Below are positions 24,440 to 33,315 of a DNA stretch of 64,000 nucleotides, piece by piece. Position numbers and translations under genes: made by a program. Every line of letters starts with the position of its first letter. The stretch's first letter is position 1. The DNA comes from Acutalibacter muris (GTDB taxonomy: Bacteria; Bacillota; Clostridia; Oscillospirales; Acutalibacteraceae). Under the pieces are notes generated by a model that ran no database searches, was not told where the DNA came from, and was given only the letters and a program-made list of their open reading frames with translations. The stretch is taken from NCBI RefSeq assembly GCF_002201475.1, contig NZ_CP021422.1, positions 1,116,001 to 1,180,000 of the forward strand. The letters run 5' to 3'.

Positions 24440-25579
24440 ATGTCAACCTGTCAAGACAAATTCTTCACCACGTTCCCGGACTTCCCCGCCATGCTGGGGT
24501 ACCACGAGAACCAAACCAAAGAGAGCCAATGGGAGCGCCGCCGGGTCAAAGACCTCTGCCTGGAGCCCCTGGACACCAACGCCCCGCTCTATACAAATCA
24601 GTCCTACTTCGCCCCCGGTATCAGCCGTGAAGCAGTAGAGGACACCGCCCACAATCTCGGTCTCGCCATGAAGATGGACAGCGGCTACTATCCCGTCCGG
24701 GACACAGCCTACAAGAGTCTTCTCGGTCGAGCCAAAATCAGCGGCACCGCCTTTCCCAAGCTCAGGCGGGACAAGTTGGCGGACATCCTCAACGCCTGCA
24801 TGACCCTGTTCGGTGACGAGGCCCTGCTGCTTATCCGCGATGAGAAGGTGTCGGCAGTCCACTCCGGCGGCGAGTCTGACTACGCCGTGTTACCGGTGGA
24901 TGAGTTACTCATGACCCTCAAATCCAAGCTGGACAGCCGTTTCCCCGGCAACAACTTTGTGGACGGCTACTGCGACCACTCAATAGTCAGCGCGTCTTGG
25001 GAAATGCCCGACCAGAAAGAAGACCTGCTGGGCACTTACGCTAAGCTGTTGGCTGCCCAGGGGAAGACAAGCCTTGCGGCAAAACTCACTCCGGGCATCC
25101 GGTTCATGACTTCTGACACCGGCACGGCCTCGGCGAAAGTCTCGGCACTGCTCATGGGCAGTCAGTTTCCTATCCACATCGGCGAGTGCGTAGCCGTAGA
25201 CCACCGTAAGGGCCATAAAGTCTCCGACTTCGAGAGCGCTCTTGACCAGGTTTTCGCCCAGTTCGGCGACCTGGTGGGCAAACTGCAGAAGCTCCTGGAG
25301 ATTGAGCTGGACTATCCCATAAACGCTATGACCCGGGTATGCAAGAAGCTGAGTCTGCCAAAAAAGGCCGCGGTCGAGGCCATCGCCATGTACGAAATGG
25401 CTTTGGGCGGCAACACCGCCACGGCCCACGACGTGTACTTTGCTATGCAGGAGATACCTTTCATTCTCAAGACCCAGGGAACTCCTGAGAGCAAAATCCT
25501 GTCCGTTGAGGAGAACATGGCCCGGGCCCTGACCCTCCGCTGGTCGGATTACGACCTTGCAAAGGGGGTGGACTACTGA
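24440..25579 (+). CDS. Phage-type protein of the recombination operon, unknown function
   Basis: About 379 residues from ATG 24440, chosen because AAAGGGAGTATC lies just upstream and earlier codons read through the leader hairpins. The sequence (MSTCQDKFFTTFPDFPAMLGYHE..., FPKLRRDKLADILNACMTL, VSALLMGSQFPIHIGECVAVDHRKGH, YPINAMTRVCKKLSLPKKA) recalls proteins found next to YqaJ exonucleases in Clostridia elements, possibly DUF932-like. Its TGA overlaps the ATG of the exonuclease gene, so they are coupled. A role in DNA recombination is inferred from position only. Confidence 0.5.
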   Translation: MSTCQDKFFTTFPDFPAMLGYHENQTKESQWERRRVKDLCLEPLDTNAPLYTNQSYFAPGISREAVEDTAHNLGLAMKMDSGYYPVRDTAYKSLLGRAKISGTAFPKLRRDKLADILNACMTLFGDEALLLIRDEKVSAVHSGGESDYAVLPVDELLMTLKSKLDSRFPGNNFVDGYCDHSIVSASWEMPDQKEDLLGTYAKLLAAQGKTSLAAKLTPGIRFMTSDTGTASAKVSALLMGSQFPIHIGECVAVDHRKGHKVSDFESALDQVFAQFGDLVGKLQKLLEIELDYPINAMTRVCKKLSLPKKAAVEAIAMYEMALGGNTATAHDVYFAMQEIPFILKTQGTPESKILSVEENMARALTLRWSDYDLAKGVDY

Positions 25580-26613
25580 TGGCAGCCCCGATTATTCTCT
25601 GCAACACTGCCAGAATGACTGAGCAGGATTGGCTCGACTGCCGTATGCACGGCCCTAAAGGTGACATTCCCTACACGGTCGGCGGCAGCGACGTGGCGGC
25701 AATCTTCGGCCTGTCACCCTGGGTGATGCCGCTGGAACTGTGGAAAATCAAGAAGGGGCAGCTCAAGCCCACCAAGAGCGCCAATGCAGGTCAGATGGAG
25801 ATGGGCCACCTTCTTGAGCCCGTCGCGGCCCATTGGTTCGGCAAAAAGACCGGGTACACCGTCACCGATGATACCAATCTCTACCAGCACGCCGACCACC
25901 CTTACGCCTTAGCAAACTTTGACCGGCGCTTCGTGAAGCCCACCGGCGAGCCGGGTATCTTGGAGTGCAAAAGCTGTACTTACCATAAAGCTCAGGACTG
26001 GGCCGATGACGCCATTCCCATGCACTACGAGCTGCAGCTACGTTTCTATATGGCGGTAGCTGACGTAGAGCTGGGCGCATTCTCGGCAATCTGGGGCAAT
26101 AATCCCGATTTTGACATTGCCATCCCGGAGATCACCCGTGACAAGGCCAAAGAGGACGAGATCTTCGAGCGCCTTGACGAGTGGATCTGGAGTCTTGAGC
26201 ATGACAAGCCGCCGACTATGTCCGGCGTTGCGCCCAAGCTGGCCTTGGAATCCCTAGCGAAATTCTACGGGCCCAGCGTCAAGGGCCTGCCCACCATGGA
26301 GTTCTCCGGCAAGTATGAGCCCGCTTTACGACGCATTGCCGTATTGCAGGAGCAGATCCGGGTGTGCGACAAGGATAAAAGAAAATTTGAGAAGGAGGTG
26401 GAGGCCCAAAGCGTGCGCATTGCCGAGATAATGCGGGAACATGAGCACGCCGTGCTGGAAACCACCGGCGACAAGCTGCTCATTGACTTTGTGACAAATA
26501 CTACCCGTCGGCCTGACTCCAAGGCGCTGAAAGAGAAGTACCCGGCTGTCTATAGCGAGGTGCTGAAAGCCTCGGAGAGCCGGAAGGTGAAGGTGACCGT
26601 ACAACCGAAATAA
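25579..26613 (+). CDS. YqaJ-type viral recombinase/exonuclease
   Basis: 344 residues. The PD-(D/E)XK YqaJ fold spans ~25-200: GGSDVAAIFGLSPWVMPLELWKIK, MEMGHLLEPVAAHWFGKKTG, ANFDRRFVKPTGEPGILECKSC (acidic D, then E-x-K), and HYELQLRFYMAVADV. C-terminal coiled coil at ~245-290. Enzymes of this family digest one strand of duplex DNA, as lambda Exo does, for annealing-based recombination. The Rad52-like protein and SSB near position 2 kb would be natural partners. Overlaps the gene upstream by one base. Confidence 0.88.
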   Translation: MAAPIILCNTARMTEQDWLDCRMHGPKGDIPYTVGGSDVAAIFGLSPWVMPLELWKIKKGQLKPTKSANAGQMEMGHLLEPVAAHWFGKKTGYTVTDDTNLYQHADHPYALANFDRRFVKPTGEPGILECKSCTYHKAQDWADDAIPMHYELQLRFYMAVADVELGAFSAIWGNNPDFDIAIPEITRDKAKEDEIFERLDEWIWSLEHDKPPTMSGVAPKLALESLAKFYGPSVKGLPTMEFSGKYEPALRRIAVLQEQIRVCDKDKRKFEKEVEAQSVRIAEIMREHEHAVLETTGDKLLIDFVTNTTRRPDSKALKEKYPAVYSEVLKASESRKVKVTVQPK

Positions 26614-26626
26614 AGGGAGGTCAAAA

Positions 26627-28783
26627 ATGCTATGTGAATTTCAGCGGGTGATCTATCCGCCCGTCCCCAGCCCCGGCAGCTACATGGTGGCTCTTTACCA
26701 CCCCTGCGAACAGGTCAAAGACCTTGCCGGGAACATCCTGACCCAGATAAAGGCCGTTGGCTACTGTCTGCCCACAGCCGAAAATCTCCGTTTCAATATG
26801 CAAGGTCGCTGGAAGACAAACTCCAAGTTCGGCGTCCAGTTCGAGGTTGAGAGCTACGACGAGGTGCTGGTGCCCACGAAAGAGGGCGTCATCGGCTATC
26901 TCGCCTCCGGGCAGATAAAGGGCATCGGGCAAAAGACTGCCGAGAAAATCTACGACCTGTTCGGGGTTAAGGCTCTTGATATCTTGGACTCCGAGCCTGA
27001 GAAGCTGCTGCAAATCAAGGGTATCACCGAGAAAAAGTTACAAAAAATCCGTGAGTCCTACCTTATGAACCGGGGAGCCCGGGACATTATCGCGTTCCTC
27101 GCGCCCCATGGCATCACGCCACGGCAGGCTCTCAAGTTCTACGAGGAGTACGCCGAGCACACCATGGACACGGTGAAGAATCACCCGTACCGACTATGTG
27201 AGCTGTCGGGCGTTGGCTTTCTGACGGCTGACAAAATTGCCGCCAGTATGGGGTTCGACCAACTTTCCACCGAGAGGGTGGACGAAGGACTCCTTTACAC
27301 CCTGACCGAGGCCGAGGGTTGCGGGCATCTCTGCATGGAGAAGCACGCTTTCCTCAAAGCGGCCCTCAAGCTGCTGGACACACCCGACCTCACCGCTCAG
27401 ATGGCGGCGAACCGCGCGGCACGGCTGGTGGAGAGCGGACAGCTCACCACCTACGATCAATATGTGTACCGCACCAAGACCGTCCATGCTGAGAGCCACT
27501 TAGCCCGGAGAATCCAGCAGTTTCTGAAGGCCAAAATAACGGGCTGTACCAATCTGGAAACTGAGCTGAACGGTGCGGAAAAGAGCTTGAATCTCCGTTT
27601 TGCACCCGAACAGTGGCAGGCCGTAAAGATGGCCCTTACCCAGGGGCTGTCTGTCATAACCGGCGGCCCCAGGACGGGCAAAACCATGATTCAGCGGGCA
27701 ATTCTGGACATCTACCACCGTCAGAACCCGAACGCCACCATCTGCTGCTGCGCCCCCACCGGGCGCGCGGCCCGGCGCATGGAGCAGGCCACCGGTCACC
27801 CGGCCTCAACGATACACAAGGCCCTGAACCTCGTGGCCGACGAAGACGGCAATTTCAACGACCCGGAGCTTCTGGACGCCGACCTGGTCTTAGTGGACGA
27901 GGTGTCGATGCTGGACATTTACCTGGCGGGCTACCTGCTGGACGCGATAAGTCTGGGCGCACAGGTGGTGCTTATCGGCGACAGCGACCAGCTTCCGTCA
28001 GTGGGCCCCGGCGCGGTGCTCAGCGAAATTATTGCAAGCGGCAAGGTGCCGGTTGCACGGCTGGATAAAGTTTTCCGCCAGCAGGCTGGGAGCCGTATCG
28101 CGGTCAATGCCAAAGCTATTCGCCAGGGCGTTCGCAATCTGGAGTTCGGCGAGGATTTTCAGTTTGTGGATTCCTCGGACATAGAAACTTCGGCTGACAA
28201 AGTGGTGGAGCTGTACCTGCAAGAGGTCAAAAAGTTCGGCTTGGACAATGTGGCTCTGCTCACGCCCTACCGCAAGAAGACAGCGACCGGCGCCAACGCC
28301 CTCAACCTCCGTTTGCGCGACATAATTAACCCGCCCGCGTCCGGCAAGCCCGAGGCCACTCATGGCAAGAGGGTCTTCCGCCTGGGTGACCGAGTCATGC
28401 AGATGAAGAATCTGGGTGAGGTCAACAACGGCGATGTGGGCTATATCACCGATATTTTCTGCGACACTGAGGGCATCACCATCCGGGTCAACTTTGGTGA
28501 CGGCCGCGAGGTCGAGTACGACACTGACCAGTTGTCTATGCTGGACTTGGGCTACGCCTCTACCGTCCACAAATCCCAAGGTTCGGAGTATCAGTCGGTC
28601 ATCGTCAACCTGCAAAAAACGCACTACATCATGCTGACCCGCCCGCTGGCCTACACGGCTATCACCCGGGGCAAGTCCAGAGTGATTATGGTGGGCGAGA
28701 AACGTGCTCTGTACATGGCTATCAGTCGAACGGACACCGAAAAGCGCGGCACCTGCCTTGCAAAACGTATCAAAAATTCGTAA
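26627..28783 (+). CDS. RecD2-like SF1B helicase
   Basis: 718 residues. The N-terminal OB-like region and helix-hairpin-helix motifs (SGQIKGIGQKTAEKIYDLFG, LLQIKGITEKKLQKIRESY, LCELSGVGFLTADKI) are characteristic of RecD2. The motor has Walker A GGPRTGKT at 346-353, an unusual Arg-Thr in place of the common Pro-Gly, then VLVDEVSMLD, GDSDQLPSVGPGAVL, KVFRQQAGSRIAVNA and the late STVHKSQGSEYQSVIV with YTAITRGKSRV. Complete by family length. It probably unwinds DNA 5'-3' during element replication or recombination. Third gene of the operon starting at 24440. Confidence 0.88.
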   Translation: MLCEFQRVIYPPVPSPGSYMVALYHPCEQVKDLAGNILTQIKAVGYCLPTAENLRFNMQGRWKTNSKFGVQFEVESYDEVLVPTKEGVIGYLASGQIKGIGQKTAEKIYDLFGVKALDILDSEPEKLLQIKGITEKKLQKIRESYLMNRGARDIIAFLAPHGITPRQALKFYEEYAEHTMDTVKNHPYRLCELSGVGFLTADKIAASMGFDQLSTERVDEGLLYTLTEAEGCGHLCMEKHAFLKAALKLLDTPDLTAQMAANRAARLVESGQLTTYDQYVYRTKTVHAESHLARRIQQFLKAKITGCTNLETELNGAEKSLNLRFAPEQWQAVKMALTQGLSVITGGPRTGKTMIQRAILDIYHRQNPNATICCCAPTGRAARRMEQATGHPASTIHKALNLVADEDGNFNDPELLDADLVLVDEVSMLDIYLAGYLLDAISLGAQVVLIGDSDQLPSVGPGAVLSEIIASGKVPVARLDKVFRQQAGSRIAVNAKAIRQGVRNLEFGEDFQFVDSSDIETSADKVVELYLQEVKKFGLDNVALLTPYRKKTATGANALNLRLRDIINPPASGKPEATHGKRVFRLGDRVMQMKNLGEVNNGDVGYITDIFCDTEGITIRVNFGDGREVEYDTDQLSMLDLGYASTVHKSQGSEYQSVIVNLQKTHYIMLTRPLAYTAITRGKSRVIMVGEKRALYMAISRTDTEKRGTCLAKRIKNS

Positions 28784-28795
28784 AGGAGCATCAAA

Positions 28796-29206
28796 ATGAG
28801 TATTCTCACAACTTACCGAGAAAAGCAGGCGGATTTTAACTCCCGCATCGCCAAGCACACCATGCAGACCAAGGAGAACCTGGCCTTGCAGGAGCTGAAC
28901 TACCGCATTTGCGTCCTGGAAACCTTCCAGGCGTTCTCCAAAAGTGCCCCCATGGGCATGAAGGTGGATGACCTGAGCTACCACTACCAGCTGGTTGACG
29001 CCTACATCAAGTCTGTGCTTAATGAGCGGCAATTCGGAGCCAAAACCGATGCTGACGGCAAGAAACGCCGAGAGATGGCCCACCAGTCCCTGGAAAAAGT
29101 GGTACAGGCTGGGCGAAAACAGTTTTCCAGTTTATCGCCCAGCAAGCCCGAGCAATACAGCCAGACGGTGGGCAAGTACATCAACACTTTGTTCCATGGC
29201 TGGTGA
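28796..29206 (+). CDS. Hypothetical helical protein in the recombination operon
   Basis: 136 residues, all helical in appearance, with no motif recognised (ELNYRICVLETFQAFSKS, LVDAYIKSVLNERQFG). AAAGGAGC lies eight bases before the ATG and 12 bp separate it from the helicase gene. It overlaps the next gene by 11 bp. Probably co-translated with the replication/recombination set. Confidence 0.5.
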   Translation: MSILTTYREKQADFNSRIAKHTMQTKENLALQELNYRICVLETFQAFSKSAPMGMKVDDLSYHYQLVDAYIKSVLNERQFGAKTDADGKKRREMAHQSLEKVVQAGRKQFSSLSPSKPEQYSQTVGKYINTLFHGW

Positions 29207-29498
29207 CGAGTTCCCCGAGACAGTTTCCGAGGGTGTGCCGACCACTAATGCGTCACCGCCCGCCGAGCCTTATGCCGTTGAGGAGCCCGCTCCCCGTGAG
29301 CTGACTCAGGAGGAAAAGCTGGAGCAGGCCATGAAAGTGCCTTGTCCCATCACAAAGTTCAAAGGTAAGACCTTGGGCGAGGTTTTACAGCTTGACCCTG
29401 GAGCCATCAAGTGGGTTGCCGAAAAGTTTCCAGCAACCGAGAAAGTTGGGGCTGCCGCACAGTTTATCCGGGACTTTGCCCTGCAGCAGTCTGCATAA
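29196..29498 (+). CDS. Small protein with ExoX-like C-terminal module
   Basis: 100 residues from ATG 29196, inside the end of the preceding gene. The first ~45 residues are Pro/Glu-rich and disordered. Residues ~58-90 (ITKFKGKTLGEVLQLDPGAIKWVAEKF) match the small module often found at the C-terminus of ExoX-like exonucleases, where a G-K-T-x-G-E and DPxxIKW pattern recurs. It has no nuclease domain itself. Possibly a DNA-end or protein-binding adaptor. Confidence 0.5.
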   Translation: MAGDEFPETVSEGVPTTNASPPAEPYAVEEPAPRELTQEEKLEQAMKVPCPITKFKGKTLGEVLQLDPGAIKWVAEKFPATEKVGAAAQFIRDFALQQSA

Positions 29499-29517
29499 AA
29501 AGCGAGGAGTGAAACGC

Positions 29518-30597
29518 ATGGAACGGATCCGCATGACAGACGTGGTGACCCTGCTGGGCCTGCCCCAGCCCCCGGCTGGCCGGGTTTCCTGCTATGTCCG
29601 CTGCCCATGTTGCGACGGTGAGCGCGATAAGCACCTGAATATCAACTTCAAGAAAGAAGTGTTCCGGTGCGCGAAGTGCGGAGTTTCTGGAGGCATTTTA
29701 GACCTGTACGCCCTGTTCACCGGCATCGACCGGGACCGGGTGTGGCGGGATCTGGCGGAGCGGTTACGTTTGAATGAGCGGCCTAATCTGCCGGAGCATA
29801 GAAGCTTTCAACAGCCTGTTGAAACTCTCATTGCAGATGCCGCTACCCGCCACCACACCTACTCCGCACTCCTCTCCATGCTGGGGCTGGCGAACGCTCA
29901 CCGGGAGAATCTTCACAATCGTGGGCTTAGTGACCGGGATATAGCCAAGTTGGGTTACAAATCTATGCCGCTGGCGAACAACTCCGAGCTTGTCCGTCGC
30001 GTGCTGGAAACTGGCGCTGACCCGCAAGGTGTGCCGGGGTTCTTCCGCACGAAAGTTGGATGGTGGTCGTTTATACACCAGCGGTCGGGGATATTGATTC
30101 CAGTCAGAGATGTACAGGGACGGATTCAGGGCTTGCAACTCAGGCTCGACAACACAGAGAACCGCAAGTTTCGCTGGATTTCCAGTGTGGAGCTGACCGG
30201 CGGCTGTGGTTCGCCCGCCTGGACGCACTTAGCCGGGAAACCGGGCAAGATGGTAGTTCTGACTGAGGGGCCCATGAAGGCTGATGTTATCCACGCACTC
30301 TCTGGGCTGACCGTTTTAGCTGTGCCAGGGGTGAACGCCTTGCAAAGGCTGGAAGAAGCTCTTACTGAACTACGGACCCAAGGCGTCCGGGAGATAAAAA
30401 CGGCGTTCGACATGGACTACATCGCGAACTGCTACGTGCAGAGCGCGTATGATAAGCTCATGGCCCTGCTGGGCCGCATGGGGTTTCGGCATGGAACCTA
30501 TGTCTGGGACCCGAGGTATAAGGGGCTGGACGACTTTATCTGGGCAAAATTGCAAGATGTGATCTCCCGTGCTTCTGTTGACAAATTAGCGATTTAA
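29518..30597 (+). CDS. Primase-like protein: CHC2 zinc finger plus Toprim-like domain
   Basis: 359 residues from ATG 29518 (GAGGAGTGAAACGC upstream). An N-terminal zinc-binding domain has C29, C31/C32, C51 and C54 (VRCPCCDGERDKHLNINF, VFRCAKCGVSGGILDLY), the CHC2-type primase motif. Then GILIPVRDVQGRIQGLQLRL and a Toprim-like part: MVVLTEGPMKADVIHAL (catalytic Glu) and IKTAFDMDY (DxD). This resembles DUF3854/mobile-element primases and lacks a helicase domain. Likely primes the element's own lagging-strand or post-transfer replication. Confidence 0.75.
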   Translation: MERIRMTDVVTLLGLPQPPAGRVSCYVRCPCCDGERDKHLNINFKKEVFRCAKCGVSGGILDLYALFTGIDRDRVWRDLAERLRLNERPNLPEHRSFQQPVETLIADAATRHHTYSALLSMLGLANAHRENLHNRGLSDRDIAKLGYKSMPLANNSELVRRVLETGADPQGVPGFFRTKVGWWSFIHQRSGILIPVRDVQGRIQGLQLRLDNTENRKFRWISSVELTGGCGSPAWTHLAGKPGKMVVLTEGPMKADVIHALSGLTVLAVPGVNALQRLEEALTELRTQGVREIKTAFDMDYIANCYVQSAYDKLMALLGRMGFRHGTYVWDPRYKGLDDFIWAKLQDVISRASVDKLAI

Positions 30598-30606
30598 TGC
30601 TATGCT
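30578..30606 (+). promoter_or_regulatory. Promoter of Phd/PIN module
   Basis: TTGACA (30578-30583), 17-bp spacer, TATGCT (30601-30606), overlapping the end of the primase-like gene. It gives the TA pair its own transcription within the larger operon. Confidence 0.6.
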
Positions 30607-30637
30607 TATATTAGCTAAATCAGAAAGAGGTGTTCCC

Positions 30638-30871
30638 ATGCGAACCGTTACAGCTACAGAGATCCAAAATAACTTCGGGAAATATTTACAGCTGGTGCAG
30701 AGCGGCGAGGAGATATGCGTGCTCAAAAACGGCAAGGAGGTCGCCCGCATTATCTCTAGGGAGAAAAGCGTCTCTTTTTTGAGCGACTCTCTGCTGGGCA
30801 TACTGAAAAACGACTACGACGAGAACGAAATGAGAGCGGAAAGGGTGCGCCGTTATGAGAGTGCTGATTGA
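30638..30871 (+). CDS. Phd/YefM-family antitoxin
   Basis: 77 residues from ATG 30638, after AAAGAGGTG. The N-terminus MRTVTATEIQNNFGKYLQLVQSGEEICVLKNGKEVARI is a textbook Phd/YefM DNA-binding fold; the C-terminal part is the toxin-neutralising helix. Overlaps the PIN toxin gene by 17 bp. Confidence 0.88.
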   Translation: MRTVTATEIQNNFGKYLQLVQSGEEICVLKNGKEVARIISREKSVSFLSDSLLGILKNDYDENEMRAERVRRYESAD

Positions 30872-31271
30872 CACCAACGTGTTACTGGACGTTCTCTGCG
30901 AGAGGGAGGGCTTTGCTGAAGCAGCCCTGCACATCTTCAGACTGTGCGAGGTCAGTCGCCTGGATGGTGTTGTTTCAGCGCTGTCCATCCCCAATATTGT
31001 GTATATCATGCGCAAGGAGCTGAACGCGGAAAGGACCGCGGCTATTATAGAAAGGCTGTCGCTGATTTTCTCCATCGCCGACTTGACAGCCGCCGACCTA
31101 ACGCAAGCCTCAAAGCTGAGTTTTCATGACTTTGAGGATGCGCTGCAGGCGGTCTGTGCGAAACGTGTGAAAGCCGAACGCATTATAACGCGCAACACAA
31201 GGGATTTCAAAGCAAGCCCAATTCCGGCCATGACTCCGACGGAGTTTATCTGGCAAAATCCAATAGCCTAA
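30855..31271 (+). CDS. PIN-domain toxin (VapC-like)
   Basis: 138 residues. PIN signature D6 in MRVLIDTNVLLDVL, then FHDFEDALQAVCAKRVKAERIITRNTRDF, which supplies the late acidic residues (E/D in DFEDA, D in NTRDF). An RNase toxin expected to be held by the Phd antitoxin. A hairpin terminator follows 6 bp after the stop. Confidence 0.87.
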   Translation: MRVLIDTNVLLDVLCEREGFAEAALHIFRLCEVSRLDGVVSALSIPNIVYIMRKELNAERTAAIIERLSLIFSIADLTAADLTQASKLSFHDFEDALQAVCAKRVKAERIITRNTRDFKASPIPAMTPTEFIWQNPIA

Positions 31272-31277
31272 TCAGGG

Positions 31278-31303
31278 AAAGAGCGGTCTATATGCCGCTC
31301 TTT
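31278..31303 (+). terminator. Terminator after Phd/PIN module
   Basis: AAAGAGCGG/CCGCTCTTT, eight-base loop, followed by TCTG; the stem end supplies the T run. Confidence 0.7.
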
Positions 31304-31393
31304 TCTGCTGCCAAAAAATATTTGCGTATTTTGGTTGCAAATGCGCACAGTAATGGGTGTAATCCCATCAAATGAAACTCAGGAGGTATACTT

Positions 31394-32311
31394 ATGCTAA
31401 TCGCCATTGACCACGGCAACTATGCCATCAAAACGCCCCGGTTCACTTTCGTGTCCGGCCTGACCGAGCACTCTGTCAAGCCGCCCATGTCCGATGAGAT
31501 TCTGGAATATGCCGGGAAGTTTTGGACCCTGACCAGCCACCGCCTGCCATATATGCGCGACAAGACCCAGGATGAGAGGTTCTTCATCCTGACCCTGTTT
31601 GCTATCGTCAAGGAGTTGGAGCGCAAAGGTCAGTATTCTCCGGTTGAGCGCATCCAGCTTGCAGTTGGTCTGCCGCCTGAGCATTACGGTGGGCTGAAGG
31701 AGAAGTTCGCTACCTATTTTGAGCGTTCAGCGCCGGTGCGCTTCACCTACCGGGACAAGCCATACGCCATCCAAATCGACCATGTGATGGTATTTCCACA
31801 GGCTTTCGCGGCAGTGGTGCCGAGGAGTGATATGGTGCTGCACACATCCCGACTGTTCATTATCGACATTGGCGGCTACACCACCGATGTACTGCTCCTG
31901 CAGAATGGCAAGCCGGATTTGCAGTTCTGCCGTTCGCTGGAAACCGGCGTCATTACCATGAACAACGAGGTCATCCGCAAGGTCAGCTCTCAGTATGACA
32001 TGAAAATCGACGATGAACACATTGCCAGCGTCCTGCAGGGCAAGGAGAAGTATCTGCCCAACGAAGTGAAGGAGGAGATTTTCACCGCTGCCCAGCTCCA
32101 CGCCAACGATATTCTGAACCAGCTCCGGGAACTTCAGGTTGACCTCCGCTCCAACCCTGCTATCTTCATCGGGGGCGGCAGCATCCTCCTGCAGCCGTAT
32201 CTCAACGAGTCCTCGCTTGCGGGCAAAGCAGAGTTTATCGACTCGCCCAATGCGAACGCCCTGGGCTATGAGATGCTCGGTGAAAAACAGTTGGCCAGAT
32301 TGAGGGGTTAG
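31394..32311 (+). CDS. parM: ParM/StbA-like actin-family segregation ATPase
   Basis: 305 residues with the actin-fold phosphate and adenosine motifs: MLIAIDHGNYAIKT (phosphate 1), LFIIDIGGYTTDVLLL (phosphate 2) and AIFIGGGSILLQPYL (adenosine), plus a PVERIQLAVGLPPEHY segment usual in plasmid actin-like proteins. AGGAGG lies 11 bases upstream. It polymerises to push plasmid copies apart when bound by ParR. The element also has ParA/ParB, so it has two partition machines. The next gene is coupled (3 bp apart). Confidence 0.87.
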   Translation: MLIAIDHGNYAIKTPRFTFVSGLTEHSVKPPMSDEILEYAGKFWTLTSHRLPYMRDKTQDERFFILTLFAIVKELERKGQYSPVERIQLAVGLPPEHYGGLKEKFATYFERSAPVRFTYRDKPYAIQIDHVMVFPQAFAAVVPRSDMVLHTSRLFIIDIGGYTTDVLLLQNGKPDLQFCRSLETGVITMNNEVIRKVSSQYDMKIDDEHIASVLQGKEKYLPNEVKEEIFTAAQLHANDILNQLRELQVDLRSNPAIFIGGGSILLQPYLNESSLAGKAEFIDSPNANALGYEMLGEKQLARLRG

Positions 32312-32314
32312 CCT

Positions 32315-32662
32315 ATGCGAAAAGATGGGAAATACCGTTTTTCTCTGCAATTCCCGGCTGAAACCGAGGAGCAGATACAGGCCGGTGAGCTGCTGGAACG
32401 GCTGGGTAATCGGAAAAGTGCCGTCGTAGTGGCAGCTCTGGGGGAGTATTTGGCTACCCATCCGGCACTGCTCAGCCCGGAGTGCAAGGTGGAAATTAAG
32501 ACGGAACAACCATTTGCACCGGATTTCATCAAGGAAATGGTTCAGAAAATGCTGGATGAACGGCTCATGGACGCGAAAGATAAGGGAAATCTGGGTGAGA
32601 TGGCGTCGGAAGGTGATAACAATATTACAGAAATGCTAAATAATATGGATATATTTGGGTAA
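32315..32662 (+). CDS. ParR-like DNA-binding partner
   Basis: 115 residues. The N-terminus (YRFSLQFPAETEEQIQAGELLERLGNRKSAVVVAALGEYL) is a ribbon-helix-helix-type segment like that of ParR/StbB proteins; the C-terminal half is acidic and would contact the ParM filament. It lies 3 bp after parM, the usual position of parR. Sequence similarity for ParR is always weak, so the name rests on fold pattern and context. Confidence 0.65.
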   Translation: MRKDGKYRFSLQFPAETEEQIQAGELLERLGNRKSAVVVAALGEYLATHPALLSPECKVEIKTEQPFAPDFIKEMVQKMLDERLMDAKDKGNLGEMASEGDNNITEMLNNMDIFG

Positions 32663-32743
32663 ATACAGAGAAATTGTAGTCGATTCAATGTTTAACACCT
32701 ATACTCATGTTTTAACACTGTTCCATTAAAGAAAATATTGGTG

Positions 32744-32819
32744 TATAATATAGTTGTGTAGAGAGAAAAATTGAAGAACGCAAAGGCTATTCTACAGAAA
32801 TGTAGGGTGGCCTTTGCGT
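32744..32819 (+). promoter_or_regulatory. -10 element and attenuator-like hairpin upstream of sigma-like gene
   Basis: TATAAT at 32744-32749 (no convincing -35) is followed by a hairpin ACGCAAAGGC/GCCTTTGCGT (32778-32819) with an inner CTACA/TGTAG stem and a CTTTTCT tail. The sigma-like gene starts 107 bp further on, so read-through would be needed for expression. Confidence 0.5.
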
Positions 32820-32925
32820 CTTTTCTACCAGTATTCTATGTCCAGGCATACCATCGTGGTGTGTCTGGACTTTTTGCTTGCGCCAATAATGCCCGATGGT
32901 GTGCTCTGGAGGAAAGGAGCATACC

Positions 32926-33315
32926 ATGTGCGACAGAGAACAGGAAAGGGACGAGTTGAGGGCGAGGTTCACTAAGTGGATGGAGGTGACATTATATCGT
33001 GCCAGATTGCGCTACCTCAGAAAAGAGAGCCAAAAAACTGAGACTGTACCGCTGGATGAAGTTGAGAGCTGGTACTTGCTAACAGATGTCAGCAGCAAAG
33101 GCCGATTCGAGTTTGAGCAGGATCGTCTGGCAGAGGCTTTTGCTATGCTGTCTCATGAGAAGCAAGCCATCCTTTCGATGCTATTCGCTGAAGAAATGAC
33201 CCCAGCGGAGGTGGCCAGAGTATTACACTGTTCTCCTCAAAAAGTGTACGACCAGCGATATCAGGCAATTAAGTCCTTGCGCCGGAACCTTCAAAATGGA
33301 GGTGAGGAGAAGTGA
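32926..33315 (+). CDS. Sigma-70-region-4-like regulator of the ICE end
   Basis: 129 residues from ATG 32926 (GGAAAGGAGC upstream). The N-terminal half has LYRARLRYLRKESQKTETVPLDEVESW; the C-terminal helix-turn-helix reads LSHEKQAILSMLFAEEMTPAEVARVLHCSPQKVYDQRYQAIKSLRRNL, as in the small sigma-like genes located before excision genes of Tn916/Tn1549-type elements. It overlaps the next HTH gene by 4 bp. Likely activates transfer or excision genes. Confidence 0.7.
   Translation: MCDREQERDELRARFTKWMEVTLYRARLRYLRKESQKTETVPLDEVESWYLLTDVSSKGRFEFEQDRLAEAFAMLSHEKQAILSMLFAEEMTPAEVARVLHCSPQKVYDQRYQAIKSLRRNLQNGGEEK

Noticed and set aside
27998..29083. 361-residue minus-strand ORF opposite the RecD2-like gene
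   Set aside because: Antisense shadow of well-supported helicase motifs.
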